Assembly (NCBI GenBank): GCA_900547015.1
Contig: URFD01000036.1
Coordinates: 1 to 14,063 of the forward strand
Source of the DNA: an uncultured Oscillospiraceae bacterium
GTDB lineage: Bacteria > Bacillota > Clostridia > Oscillospirales > Ruminococcaceae
Reading direction: 5' to 3'
DNA length: 14,063 bases
Shown: in pieces, positions 1 to 6,811 of the stretch
How positions within the stretch are numbered: position 1 is the stretch's first letter
How the letters are laid out: each line of letters opens with the position of its first letter
Translations under genes and position numbers: made by a program
Notes under the pieces: generated by a model
Told to the model about the DNA's origin: nothing
Database searches by the model: none
Seen by the model: only the letters and a program-made list of their open reading frames with translations

Positions 1-1
1 A

Positions 2-12
2 CCCGTCGCGGG
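2..12 (+). other. Small hairpin in the asnS leader
   Basis: A 4-bp stem (CCCG/CGGG) with a 3-nt loop sits at the left edge, about 30 nt before the asnS start. The window cuts the leader, so it cannot be said whether this belongs to a terminator, a T-box or an upstream gene. No T-box core (AGGGTGGNACCGCG type) is visible in what remains. Confidence 0.25.
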
Positions 13-41
13 GGATAAAATATATGATGGAGGTAAAAACG

Positions 42-1436
42 ATGCAAAGAGTAGAACTGAGAAAGCTCGCAGCCGGCGCGCAGGAATATGCAGACCAGCA
101 GCTGACTGTGGCCGGATGGGTCAGAACCATCCGTACATCCAAAAACCTGGGCTTTATTGAGCTGAATGATGGTACATCCTTTCAGAATCTTCAGGTAGTA
201 TTTGAAAATAGCAAGGTGGAAAACTTTAATGAGATCGGTAAACTCAATGTCGGTGCTTCCATTGTAGTAAAAGGAATGCTCGTCATGACACCGGAAGCAA
301 AGCAGCCGTATGAAATCCATGCGGATGAGATTGCAATCGAAGGGCTTTCCACTCCGGACTATCCGCTTCAGAAAAAACGCCACTCGGTCGAGTTCCTGAG
401 AACCATCGCACACCTGCGTCCACGCACCAACACCTTCAGTGCAGTGTTCCGTGTACGCTCCACCGCAGCGTTTGCAATCCACAAATTCTTTAACGAGCGC
501 GGCTTTGTCTATGTCCACACCCCAATCATCACCGGCAGCGACTGCGAGGGCGCAGGCGAGATGTTCCACATCACAACCTTGGATATGGAAAATCCACCAC
601 GCACCGAGGATGGCAAGGTGGATTACAGCCAGGACTTCTTTGGCAAACCAACCAGCTTGACCGTTTCCGGACAGCTGGAAGGCGAGTGCATGGCAATGGC
701 ATTCTCCAACATCTATACCTTTGGCCCAACCTTCCGTGCAGAAAAATCCAATACCACCCGCCACGCAGCGGAGTTTTGGATGATGGAGCCGGAGATTGCA
801 TTCGCAGATTTGAGCGACATGATGGATTTGGCAGAGGATATGATGAAGTATGTTCTGGCCTATGTCATGGAAAACTGCCCGAACGAGATGGCATTCTTCA
901 ACCAGTTCTATGACAAGGAGCTACTGGAACGACTGAACCACATTGTGAACTCCGACTTTGTTCGTCTGCCATACACCGATGCAGTCAAGCTGTTGGAGGA
1001 GCACAAGGACGAATTCGAGTACCCGGTATACTGGGGCTGCGACCTGCAGACCGAGCACGAGCGCTACCTCACCGAGAAGGTATTCAAGAAGCCGGTCTTT
1101 GTTACCGACTATCCAAAGGAAATCAAAGCATTCTATATGCGCCAGAACGACGATGGCAAAACCGTTGCCGCAGCAGACCTGCTGGTTCCGGGCATCGGCG
1201 AAATCATCGGCGGCAGCCAGCGTGAGGAACGCTATGATGTTCTGCTGGACCGCATCCGCGAGCTGGGACTCAACGAGGAGGATTACTCCTGGTATCTCGA
1301 CCTGCGTAAATACGGCGGCACCAAGCACGCAGGCTTCGGTCTGGGCTTTGAGCGCCTGATTATGTATGTCACCGGCGTTGGCAACATCCGCGATGTACTG
1401 CCATTCCCAAGAACCACCGGCTCGGCTGAATTCTAA
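42..1436 (+). CDS. asnS: Asparagine--tRNA ligase (AsnRS)
   Basis: Charges tRNA-Asn with asparagine in the cytoplasm, using ATP; a class IIb synthetase. The 464-aa length is normal for bacterial AsnRS. An OB-fold anticodon-binding domain covers about residues 20-105 (VAGWVRTIRTSK, then GFIELNDG). Class II motif 2 is at about 231-250 (FRAEKSNTTRHAAEF, an AsnRS-type signature), and motif 3 is GFGLGFERL from 431. The protein ends in the IRDVLPFPR segment typical of AsnRS rather than AspRS. An ATG at 24 is in frame, but GGAGG at 29-33 lies 8 nt before the ATG at 42 and overlaps the earlier one, so 42 is preferred. Alanine is mostly GCA and proline often CCA, a bias shared with purB. The gene converges with the helicase gene across a shared terminator. 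Confidence 0.97.
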   Translation: MQRVELRKLAAGAQEYADQQLTVAGWVRTIRTSKNLGFIELNDGTSFQNLQVVFENSKVENFNEIGKLNVGASIVVKGMLVMTPEAKQPYEIHADEIAIEGLSTPDYPLQKKRHSVEFLRTIAHLRPRTNTFSAVFRVRSTAAFAIHKFFNERGFVYVHTPIITGSDCEGAGEMFHITTLDMENPPRTEDGKVDYSQDFFGKPTSLTVSGQLEGECMAMAFSNIYTFGPTFRAEKSNTTRHAAEFWMMEPEIAFADLSDMMDLAEDMMKYVLAYVMENCPNEMAFFNQFYDKELLERLNHIVNSDFVRLPYTDAVKLLEEHKDEFEYPVYWGCDLQTEHERYLTEKVFKKPVFVTDYPKEIKAFYMRQNDDGKTVAAADLLVPGIGEIIGGSQREERYDVLLDRIRELGLNEEDYSWYLDLRKYGGTKHAGFGLGFERLIMYVTGVGNIRDVLPFPRTTGSAEF

Positions 1437-1457
1437 TCAAACATCATTCACAAAATC

Positions 1458-1503
1458 AAACAGCAGCTGTTCTTCGATTGCAGAGGAACAGCTGCTGTTT
1501 TTT
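1458..1503. terminator. Bidirectional intrinsic terminator, asnS / nuclease-helicase
   Basis: A perfect 15-bp stem (arms 1458-1472 and 1486-1500) with a 13-nt loop is followed on the plus strand by six T (1498-1503). On the minus strand the exit sequence is TTTGATTTTG, a weaker but usable U-tract. It lies between two convergent genes: asnS stops at 1436 and the minus-strand helicase stops at 1506. Confidence 0.93.
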
Positions 1504-1505
1504 GG

Positions 1506-3980
1506 TTATTGGTTCGAGGCTTCGGGGATATCCCAAAACTGCCGAAGAAGCTCGGTCAGCTCCTCGCAGTCGGATACGGCGCGTGCGTGGCCCCAATGCG
1601 CCGGAAAAAGCCGATTGTAGTCGGCGGTGGAAAAGCGGTCGTCCAGCAAAAGTACCACTCCGCGGTCCTCGCTGCTGCGGATGACCCTGCCTGCCGCCTG
1701 AAGCACCTTGTTCATGCCGGGGTAGCGGTAGGCAAAATCATAGCCGCACCCGTTCTGACGCTGGTAGTAATCGCGCAGGATTTCCTGCTGGGCGCCGATC
1801 TTGGGTAGACCGGTGCCGATGATGGCGGTGCCGAGCAGCCGTTCTCCCCGAAAATCGATGCCCTCGGAGTAGATGCCGCCCAGCACAGCAAAGCCCAGCA
1901 GGGAGGAATCGCGATTGGGCGTTTCGTACTGCCGCAAAAATTCCTGCCGCTCCTCCTCGCTCATCTCGGGGGTTTGCAGCAGCAGACGGACCTCGGGATA
2001 GAGCCGGGAGAATACCTCTGCCTCCTGCCGAAGATACTGATAGGACGGAAAGTAGGCAAGGTAGTTTCCGGCTTTGGCAGAAATCATGTGGTTCAGCAGA
2101 TGGGCAATGGGCTCCAAGCTGGCCTGTCGTGCGGCCCAGCGGGTGTTGATTTGCGGACAGAGCAGCAGACAAAGATTCTCCTGCGGAAATGGAGAGGGCA
2201 GAGCGTAGGAATGGGTCGAAACCGACGAGTCCGCACAGCCCAGCACCGTCTTATAATAGGAGGGCGGAGAGAGGGTGGCAGAAAACAGCGCCGCACACCG
2301 TCCGAGCTTGAGCCGGTTGTCAATCATCTTGGCAGGGTCCAGACAGAGCAGCTTCACAATGATCTCCGAGCCGGAGACAGAAGCCATAAAGACAAAGCGC
2401 TCGTCGAACAGCTCGGCAATCCGCAAGAAAAAGCGCACATCAAAGTAGAGCTGAAGCAGCTCGGCAGGAGGGGAATCGCCGGATTCCGAAACCTGCGCCA
2501 GCACTCCGCGGTAAGCGGCATCCTGCCGACGTTCCTCTAGGAATCGGGAACACGCGGTATCAAAGGCTCGAGCCGCCTGAAGGAGGGCTTCCGGCAGCTC
2601 GGCTCGAATCAGATAGGGTTCCTGACCGGCCTCCTTCTGCGGGAGAATTTCCTTTCGCAGGGCAATCATCTCCTGATTGAGCCGATTCAGACTGCGGCTC
2701 AGTGGCTTGGCAAGCGATTTCCCCAGCTTTTTGCAGGTCAGCACCTCTGATTTTTTCAGCTGGGCGGAGTACATCGAACGTGCGCGGTCCAGTAGATTGT
2801 GCGCCTCGTCAATCAAAAAGCAGTAGGAATCGGGATGGTCAAAGAATCGCCGCAGATACACCACCGGGTCGAACAGATAGTTGTAGTCGCAGATGACAGC
2901 GTCGCACCACAGCGAGAGGTCCAGAGCCAGTTCAAACGGGCAGAGTTGTTCCGCCCTTGCCCAGCGCTCGATGACCGCTCGGGAAAATGCGTCCTCCTGT
3001 TCGAGCATGGTAAACAAAACATCCGGCGCCCGGTCATAATATCCACGGGCATAGGGACAGTCATCGGGATTGCAGAGCCGCTCCTCCAAAAAACAGATTT
3101 TGTCCTTGGCGGTCAGGGTGACCCGCTTGAGACGCAGTCCCTTTTGCTGCATCAGGTCGAAGCCCTCCTCTGCCACCGCGCGGGTGGAGGTCTTGGCGGT
3201 GAGGTAGAACAGGTGGGAAATCAAACCCTCGCCCATCGCCTTCACCGAGGGAAAGAGGGAGGAAACGGTTTTGCCGATTCCGGTGGGAGCCTGACAGAGA
3301 ACACGCGAGCCGGAGGCGGCGCTGCGATAGATGACCGCCGCCATCTGGCGCTGTCCGCTGCGGTATGCCGCAAAGGGAAAGGAAAGCAGACAGGCCTGCT
3401 CGTCACGAAGCTGTTTCCAGCGCCAGCGATAGTCAGCCCAGCGGTGATACCGCCTGAGCAGGTCAAGGCAGAAGGCTTCCAACTCGTCGGCGGAACAGTG
3501 CTGGGTGAAGGAGACGGTCTGCTCGGTTTCGGTCTGGCAGTAGATGAGCCGCACATCAATGCTGCTGCGCGACTCCTGCTTGCAGAGGATATAGGCATAG
3601 CATTTTGCCTGCGCCCAATGCAGGAGTCGGTATCCCGGCTCTCCGGGTGTGCCGCTGATTCGTTCCAACGGCAGCTCGGTCGTCTTGATTTCCTCCACCG
3701 TCATCCGTTCCTCCTCGGTGAGGACTGCGTCCGCCCGTCCATAGAGATGGTACAAGATTCCGTTCTCTGACAGGTCGGCAGCAAGGCTTACCTCCGAGCG
3801 GTAAGCGTCGCCGTATTGTTCGTGGGAACGCTTTTGCAGCTTTCGGTGCAGACGAGCGCCCTCGTTCGCACGCTGGTAGAGGTCGGAGGAAGCTCCGCGG
3901 TTGTCGATACTGCCGCTCGACAGAATAAATTCCACCAGCTCGCGGATAGGCAGAGATTGTTCCAGTTCATGCTCCTGCAT
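1506..3980 (-). CDS. RecB-like nuclease fused to XPD/DinG-type Fe-S DNA helicase
   Basis: An 824-aa, probably cytoplasmic DNA repair or processing enzyme. The N-terminal domain (about 1-180) shows the RecB-family PD-(D/E)XK set: GARLH (H45), GRAD (D84), EIK (E97, K99) and QAKCY (Q124, Y128). The rest is a superfamily 2 helicase of the Rad3/XPD/DinG type. It has Walker A APTGIGKT (231-238), four cysteines C296, C303, C308 and C347 placed as in the XPD 4Fe-4S domain, DEAH 391-394, FSATL 566-570, and motif VI QAAGRVIR (761-768). Such helicases unwind DNA 5'-3'; the nuclease domain suggests coupled resection, which is inference. A reading frame continues upstream to 4061, but GGAGG lies 6 nt before the ATG at 3980 and the promoter lies inside the longer version. 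The gene stands alone, convergent to asnS and divergent from the PAP2 gene. No cas genes are near. Confidence 0.9.
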   Translation of the reverse strand: MQEHELEQSLPIRELVEFILSSGSIDNRGASSDLYQRANEGARLHRKLQKRSHEQYGDAYRSEVSLAADLSENGILYHLYGRADAVLTEEERMTVEEIKTTELPLERISGTPGEPGYRLLHWAQAKCYAYILCKQESRSSIDVRLIYCQTETEQTVSFTQHCSADELEAFCLDLLRRYHRWADYRWRWKQLRDEQACLLSFPFAAYRSGQRQMAAVIYRSAASGSRVLCQAPTGIGKTVSSLFPSVKAMGEGLISHLFYLTAKTSTRAVAEEGFDLMQQKGLRLKRVTLTAKDKICFLEERLCNPDDCPYARGYYDRAPDVLFTMLEQEDAFSRAVIERWARAEQLCPFELALDLSLWCDAVICDYNYLFDPVVYLRRFFDHPDSYCFLIDEAHNLLDRARSMYSAQLKKSEVLTCKKLGKSLAKPLSRSLNRLNQEMIALRKEILPQKEAGQEPYLIRAELPEALLQAARAFDTACSRFLEERRQDAAYRGVLAQVSESGDSPPAELLQLYFDVRFFLRIAELFDERFVFMASVSGSEIIVKLLCLDPAKMIDNRLKLGRCAALFSATLSPPSYYKTVLGCADSSVSTHSYALPSPFPQENLCLLLCPQINTRWAARQASLEPIAHLLNHMISAKAGNYLAYFPSYQYLRQEAEVFSRLYPEVRLLLQTPEMSEEERQEFLRQYETPNRDSSLLGFAVLGGIYSEGIDFRGERLLGTAIIGTGLPKIGAQQEILRDYYQRQNGCGYDFAYRYPGMNKVLQAAGRVIRSSEDRGVVLLLDDRFSTADYNRLFPAHWGHARAVSDCEELTELLRQFWDIPEASNQ

Positions 3981-4003
3981 CGCCATCCTCCTTTCTGGGT
4001 TGA

Positions 4004-4018
4004 TTGAATTCGATTCAA
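4004..4018. promoter_or_regulatory. Candidate operator in the helicase leader (TTGAAT-N3-ATTCAA)
   Basis: A perfect 6+6 inverted repeat with a 3-nt centre lies about 10-24 nt downstream of the expected helicase transcription start and upstream of its ribosome site. The position suits a repressor site. It does not match the Gram-positive LexA box (GAAC-N4-GTTC). No regulator can be named. Confidence 0.3.
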
Positions 4019-4034
4019 CGGTTCTGTGGCTTTC

Positions 4035-4045
4035 AGTATAGCATG
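4035..4045 (-). promoter_or_regulatory. Extended -10 promoter of the nuclease-helicase gene
   Basis: Reading leftward, TG-C-TATACT forms an extended -10 box with -10 at 4035-4040. The -35 region is weak (TTTTGT-like at 17 nt). This predicts a start near 4028 and a leader of about 48 nt to the ATG at 3980, and it argues against a coding start at 4061. Confidence 0.6.
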
Positions 4046-4064
4046 ATTTTGAGCAAAACAAAAG

Positions 4065-4098
4065 TCCTGTCCAAGGGCGGCTTTGCGTTTGGACAGGA
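4065..4098. promoter_or_regulatory. Inverted repeat between the divergent helicase and PAP2 promoters
   Basis: Arms 4065-4074 (TCCTGTCCAA) and 4089-4098 (TTGGACAGGA) are perfect inverse copies of 10 bp with a 14-nt gap. The left arm lies just upstream of the expected helicase -35 region, and the right arm lies between the -35 and -10 regions of the PAP2 promoter. A factor bound here could act on both. It is not followed by a T-run, so it is not a terminator. Confidence 0.45.
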
Positions 4099-4102
4099 AC
4101 TG

Positions 4103-4111
4103 TGATACAAT
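4103..4111 (+). promoter_or_regulatory. Extended -10 promoter of the PAP2 gene
   Basis: TG-A-TACAAT forms an extended -10 element with -10 at 4106-4111. The best -35 candidate at normal distance (TTTGCG, about 4082-4087) is poor. The predicted start is near 4118, giving a leader of about 45 nt. Confidence 0.5.
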
Positions 4112-4163
4112 CAGGATGCTGTTACAAGGCAAGAAAAACAGGTAGGAAGGGGAGAGAGTCAGA

Positions 4164-4724
4164 ATGATGGAATGGGTTCAGTGGCTCGATTTTCAGATTT
4201 TGGATTGGATTCAGCAGCACCTCAAGGGGAGGGCGCTGGATGTGATGATGCCTTTAATTACAGCGTTGGGGAACGGAGGATGGATTTTTCTGGTCTTGAC
4301 CGCAGGTCTGCTCATCAGCAAGCGGTACCGCCAGCAGGGAAAAACACTGGGAGGAGCGCTTCTGCTCTGTCTGCTAGTCGGCAATCTCCTGCTCAAGCCG
4401 ATGGTGGGACGAATCCGCCCGTATCAATTTGTGGAAGGGTTTGAGCTGCTGATTCAGCCGCTTCGGGATGCTTCCTTCCCGTCCGGACACACGATGGCAG
4501 CGACCGCCTGTGCAGCCGTTTTCTGGCGGTATCGCAGCACCTTTCGGGGCTGGTCAGTAGTGGTGCTGGTGGGAGCGGTGCTGATGGCATTTTCGCGCCT
4601 GTATCTTTATGTCCATTTTCCCAGCGATGTCCTCTGCGGAGCGTTGCTGGGCGTGGCGATGGCGGCGCTCTCGGCTTGGGTGAATGAAAGGCTTGGAGCA
4701 AAGCATCGAAACAAGATGCAATAA
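4164..4724 (+). CDS. PAP2-family membrane phosphatase, possibly undecaprenyl-diphosphatase
   Basis: A 186-aa integral membrane protein of the PAP2 (type 2 phosphatidic acid phosphatase) superfamily. The three catalytic motifs are complete: K78-x6-RP (KPMVGRIRP), PSGH at 106-109 with the catalytic histidine, and SR-x5-H-x3-D (S144, R145, H151, D155). Hydrophobic stretches at about 40-52, 63-77, 110-121, 131-143 and 156-172 fit the usual membrane core. In Gram-positives such proteins act on undecaprenyl diphosphate (BcrC type) or on phosphatidate-type lipids; the substrate cannot be read from sequence. The ATG at 4164 has AGGGGAG at 4148-4154; the adjacent ATG at 4167 is equally possible. The gene is transcribed alone: divergent from the helicase and closed by its own terminator. 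Confidence 0.9.
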   Translation: MMEWVQWLDFQILDWIQQHLKGRALDVMMPLITALGNGGWIFLVLTAGLLISKRYRQQGKTLGGALLLCLLVGNLLLKPMVGRIRPYQFVEGFELLIQPLRDASFPSGHTMAATACAAVFWRYRSTFRGWSVVVLVGAVLMAFSRLYLYVHFPSDVLCGALLGVAMAALSAWVNERLGAKHRNKMQ

Positions 4725-4730
4725 CAAAGC

Positions 4731-4757
4731 AAAATCCCACCGGAGCGGTGGGATTTT
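4731..4757 (+). terminator. Intrinsic terminator of the PAP2 gene
   Basis: A perfect 12-bp stem (arms 4731-4742 and 4746-4757) with a GAG loop begins 6 nt after the stop codon. The right arm ends in TTTT, followed by ACTTTT. The left arm begins AAAA, so it could also work on the minus strand. Confidence 0.88.
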
Positions 4758-4787
4758 ACTTTTAAAAGAAGAAGGAATAAAAATGGG

Positions 4788-4835
4788 TCCGGACACAGCG
4801 TCTAATCAAAAAGAGAGGAACTCGGTGTGTCCGGA
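4788..4835. repeat. 10-bp inverted repeat in a non-coding stretch
   Basis: TCCGGACACA at 4788-4797 and its exact inverse at 4826-4835 enclose 28 nt. On the minus strand the stem is followed by CCCATTTTTATT, so it could be a loose terminator for the small minus-strand gene ending at 4896. No coding potential is convincing here. Confidence 0.4.
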
Positions 4836-4839
4836 GAAT

Positions 4840-4866
4840 CGGGATCGGAATGGGGTTCCGACCCCG
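4840..4866. other. GC-rich hairpin downstream of the Cys-rich gene
   Basis: A stem of 4 bp plus one A-C mismatch plus 6 bp (4840-4850 with 4856-4866) closes a 5-nt loop. It lies right after the preceding 10-bp inverted repeat, so two hairpins are stacked in about 80 nt of intergenic DNA. No U-tract follows on either strand. Role unknown. Confidence 0.4.
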
Positions 4867-4895
4867 CGGGAAATCAAAAGGATAGAGTCAACCAA

Positions 4896-5054
4896 TTATT
4901 TTTTGGGTTGGTTGGTGGAGTGACAGCTGCCCGAGCAACCCGAGCAACCTCCCGAACAGCCGGAACAGCCGCCGGATTTGCGTGTTTTGATGATATTTCT
5001 GATGGCAAGCAGAGCCAAAATCAGCAGGATGCCGCCAATAATCAGGGTTGGCAT
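4896..5054 (-). CDS. FeoB-associated Cys-rich membrane protein
   Basis: A 52-aa protein with one N-terminal membrane segment (about residues 2-19, TLIIGGILLILALLAI), then a basic patch (KTRK) and a Gly/Ser/Cys tail with five cysteines in CSGC-type repeats (30-44). This layout matches the FeoB-associated Cys-rich membrane protein family, usually found beside the ferrous iron transporter FeoB; the cysteines may bind iron or another metal. No feoA or feoB lies in this window, so it appears to be an orphan copy. An upstream in-frame start at 5090 exists, but GGAGG lies 9 nt before the ATG at 5054 and the upstream version would cover a candidate operator. It has its own strong promoter. Confidence 0.8.
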   Translation of the reverse strand: MPTLIIGGILLILALLAIRNIIKTRKSGGCSGCSGGCSGCSGSCHSTNQPKK

Positions 5055-5083
5055 ACTAGAATCCCTCCATTCGGTTATCTTGA

Positions 5084-5097
5084 TTAGCAAGTGCTAA
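5084..5097. promoter_or_regulatory. Candidate operator TTAGCA-N2-TGCTAA before the Cys-rich gene
   Basis: A perfect 6+6 palindrome with a 2-nt centre sits about 10-23 nt downstream of the predicted transcription start of the minus-strand Cys-rich gene. Position and symmetry suit a repressor. An iron-responsive factor of the DtxR or Fur class would make sense for this gene family, but the site matches neither consensus clearly. Confidence 0.45.
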
Positions 5098-5113
5098 CTC
5101 TTTTTCTGAAATA

Positions 5114-5142
5114 AGAGTATCACATCATGGATGGTTTGTCAA
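5114..5142 (-). promoter_or_regulatory. Sigma-A promoter of the Cys-rich membrane protein
   Basis: Reading leftward: a consensus -35 TTGACA (5137-5142), a 17-nt spacer, and -10 TACTCT (5114-5119) preceded by TG at the extended position. The predicted start is near 5107, about 53 nt before the start codon. Confidence 0.8.
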
Positions 5143-5223
5143 GAGAAATCGCAGAAAATTTTTTGATTCATCCAATCAAATTGGCCGGATGTGATGTTTT
5201 TGCAGGCAAAGCAGCAAAATGAA

Positions 5224-5252
5224 TTGACAATTCCCAACGGGATTGTTAAACT
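5224..5252 (+). promoter_or_regulatory. Sigma-A promoter of purB
   Basis: A consensus -35 TTGACA (5224-5229), a 17-nt spacer and -10 TAAACT (5247-5252). The predicted start is near 5259, leaving a leader of about 110 nt. The 314 bp between the Cys-rich gene and purB hold only these two divergent promoters, the palindrome at 5084-5097 and the purB leader. Confidence 0.75.
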
Positions 5253-5266
5253 AAAAAGGAAAGAAT

Positions 5267-5332
5267 CCCTCGAAAGCGCTTGCCGGAGAGGGTCATTCAT
5301 TTGGATGGACCAAAGTGCCCGTTCAAGTGAAT
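5267..5332 (+). other. Structured leader of purB
   Basis: Two possible hairpins follow each other. CCCTC (5267-5271) pairs with GAGGG (5288-5292). Then 5295-5303 pairs with 5324-5332 over 9 bp with one G-U. A smaller 5-bp hairpin (5300-5304 with 5310-5314) competes with the second. CCTC at 5268-5271 could also pair with GAGG of the purB ribosome site at 5355-5358. No terminator or recognised purine or ZTP riboswitch core is seen. Confidence 0.35.
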
Positions 5333-5368
5333 CATCTGATTTGTTAGAACGATGGAGGAATGTTACAA

Positions 5369-6802
5369 ATGAGCACCAACGCGTATGAGAGCCCGTTCTC
5401 GTCCCGATATGCCAGTGAGGAAATGCAGTACGTCTTTTCTCAGGACAACAAATTCAAAACTTGGAGAAAACTGTGGATTGCTCTGGCAAAGGCAGAAAAA
5501 GCACTGGGCATCAATATCACCGATGAACAGATTGCAGAGCTGGAGGCAAACAAGGACAACATCAACTATGAAATCGCGCGCGAGCGTGAAAAGCTGGTTC
5601 GTCACGATGTCATGAGCCATGTCTATGCTTACGGCTGCGAATGTCCAAACGCAAAGGGAATCATCCATCTGGGTGCAACCAGCTGCTATGTCGGCGATAA
5701 CACCGATATTATCATCATGCGGGAAGGCTTGGAGATTGTCCGCAGAAAGCTGCTGAACGTAATTGCAATGCTGGCAAAATTTGCCAATGAGTACAAGGAT
5801 ATGCCATGCCTTGCCTACACCCATCTTCAGCCGGCACAGCTGACCACCGTGGGCAAACGCGCAACCCTGTGGATTAACGAGCTGCTGATGGATGAGCAGG
5901 AGATTGAAAACCGCATCAAATCCCTGCGTCTGCTCGGCTCCAAAGGAACCACCGGTACCCAGGCAAGCTTCATGGAGCTGTTTGGCGGCGACATGGAAAA
6001 ATGCAAACAGGCAGAAAAGATGATTGCAAACGAGATGGGCTTTGACAGCTGCGTCCCGGTTTCCGGTCAGACCTATTCCAGAAAGATTGACTACTACGTT
6101 CTGTCCAACCTGAGCGCAGTGGCACAGTCCGCAAGCAAATTCTCCAATGATATGCGTCTGCTCCAGAACTTTAAAGAGATGGAGGAGCCATTTGAGAAAA
6201 ACCAGATTGGTTCTTCCGCTATGCCATACAAGCGTAACCCAATGAGAAGCGAGCGCATCACCTCTCTGGCACGCTATGTGATGGTAGACACCCTGAACCC
6301 GGCAATCACCGCTGGCACTCAGTGGTTTGAGCGAACTCTGGACGACTCCGCAAACAAGAGAATCTCGGTTGCAGAGGCATTCTTGGGCGTGGATTCCATC
6401 CTGAATATCATGCTGAACATCTGCGATGGTCTGGTTGTTTATCCAAAGGTCATCCATCAGCGCGTAATGCGCGAGCTGCCGTTTATGGCAACCGAGAACA
6501 TCATGATGTCCGCAGTGAAAAAGGGCGGCGACCGTCAGGTTCTGCATGAGCAGCTCCGTGTTCATTCTCAGGCAGCTGCCCGCGTTGTCAAGGAAGAAGG
6601 CGGCGAGAACGACCTGATCGACCGCATTGTAGCAGACCCGCTGTTTAACCTGAAGAAGGAAGAAATCGTGTCCATTCTGGACCCGGCAAACTTTACCGGT
6701 CGCGCACCGGCACAGGTTACCGAGTTCCTGACCGAGTATGTCAACCCAATCTTGGAGGCAAACAAAGAGGTTCTGGGCGAGCACGCAGAGCTGAATGTAT
6801 AA
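5369..6802 (+). CDS. purB: Adenylosuccinate lyase
   Basis: Catalyses two steps of purine synthesis: SAICAR to AICAR plus fumarate, and adenylosuccinate to AMP plus fumarate; a cytoplasmic homotetramer. The 477-aa protein belongs to the fumarase/aspartase superfamily. Signature loop GSSAMPYKRNP at 281-291 carries the catalytic serine, TSCYVGDNTD is at 104-113, and THLQPAQ at 151-157 has H152 as the acid residue. Length fits the longer, eukaryote-like ADSL subgroup also found in Clostridia. The ATG at 5360 is only 1 nt after GGAGG (5354-5358), whereas the ATG at 5369 is 10 nt away and gives the usual MSTNAYESPFS-type start, so 5369 is chosen. No TTA, CTA or TCA codons occur after the first few, a strong codon bias. 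Single-gene unit with its own promoter and terminator. Confidence 0.96.
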   Translation: MSTNAYESPFSSRYASEEMQYVFSQDNKFKTWRKLWIALAKAEKALGINITDEQIAELEANKDNINYEIAREREKLVRHDVMSHVYAYGCECPNAKGIIHLGATSCYVGDNTDIIIMREGLEIVRRKLLNVIAMLAKFANEYKDMPCLAYTHLQPAQLTTVGKRATLWINELLMDEQEIENRIKSLRLLGSKGTTGTQASFMELFGGDMEKCKQAEKMIANEMGFDSCVPVSGQTYSRKIDYYVLSNLSAVAQSASKFSNDMRLLQNFKEMEEPFEKNQIGSSAMPYKRNPMRSERITSLARYVMVDTLNPAITAGTQWFERTLDDSANKRISVAEAFLGVDSILNIMLNICDGLVVYPKVIHQRVMRELPFMATENIMMSAVKKGGDRQVLHEQLRVHSQAAARVVKEEGGENDLIDRIVADPLFNLKKEEIVSILDPANFTGRAPAQVTEFLTEYVNPILEANKEVLGEHAELNV

Positions 6803-6811
6803 GCAAACCGC

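Noticed and set aside
1..41. T-box leader for asnS
   Set aside because: Only 41 nt of leader is visible and no T-box core sequence is in it; it could lie outside the window.
2799..3770. Open frame opposite the helicase gene
   Set aside because: The minus-strand frame has continuous helicase motifs here; the plus-strand translation looks random and lacks a promoter.
1506..3980. Part of a CRISPR-Cas or type IV system
   Set aside because: The Cas4-like domain and DinG-like helicase prompted the idea, but there is no repeat array and no other cas gene in the window.
4004..4018. LexA/SOS box at the helicase gene
   Set aside because: The Gram-positive box is GAAC-N4-GTTC type; TTGAAT-N3-ATTCAA does not match in arms or spacing.
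4852..4866. tRNA T-arm
   Set aside because: GGGG-TTCCGA-CCCC resembles a T-arm, but the loop lacks the TTCRA pattern and no acceptor or anticodon arm can be built around it.
5084..5097. CIRCE heat-shock element
   Set aside because: Half-sites resemble TTAGCAC/GTGCTAA, but CIRCE needs 9-bp arms with a 9-nt spacer; here the gap is 2 nt.
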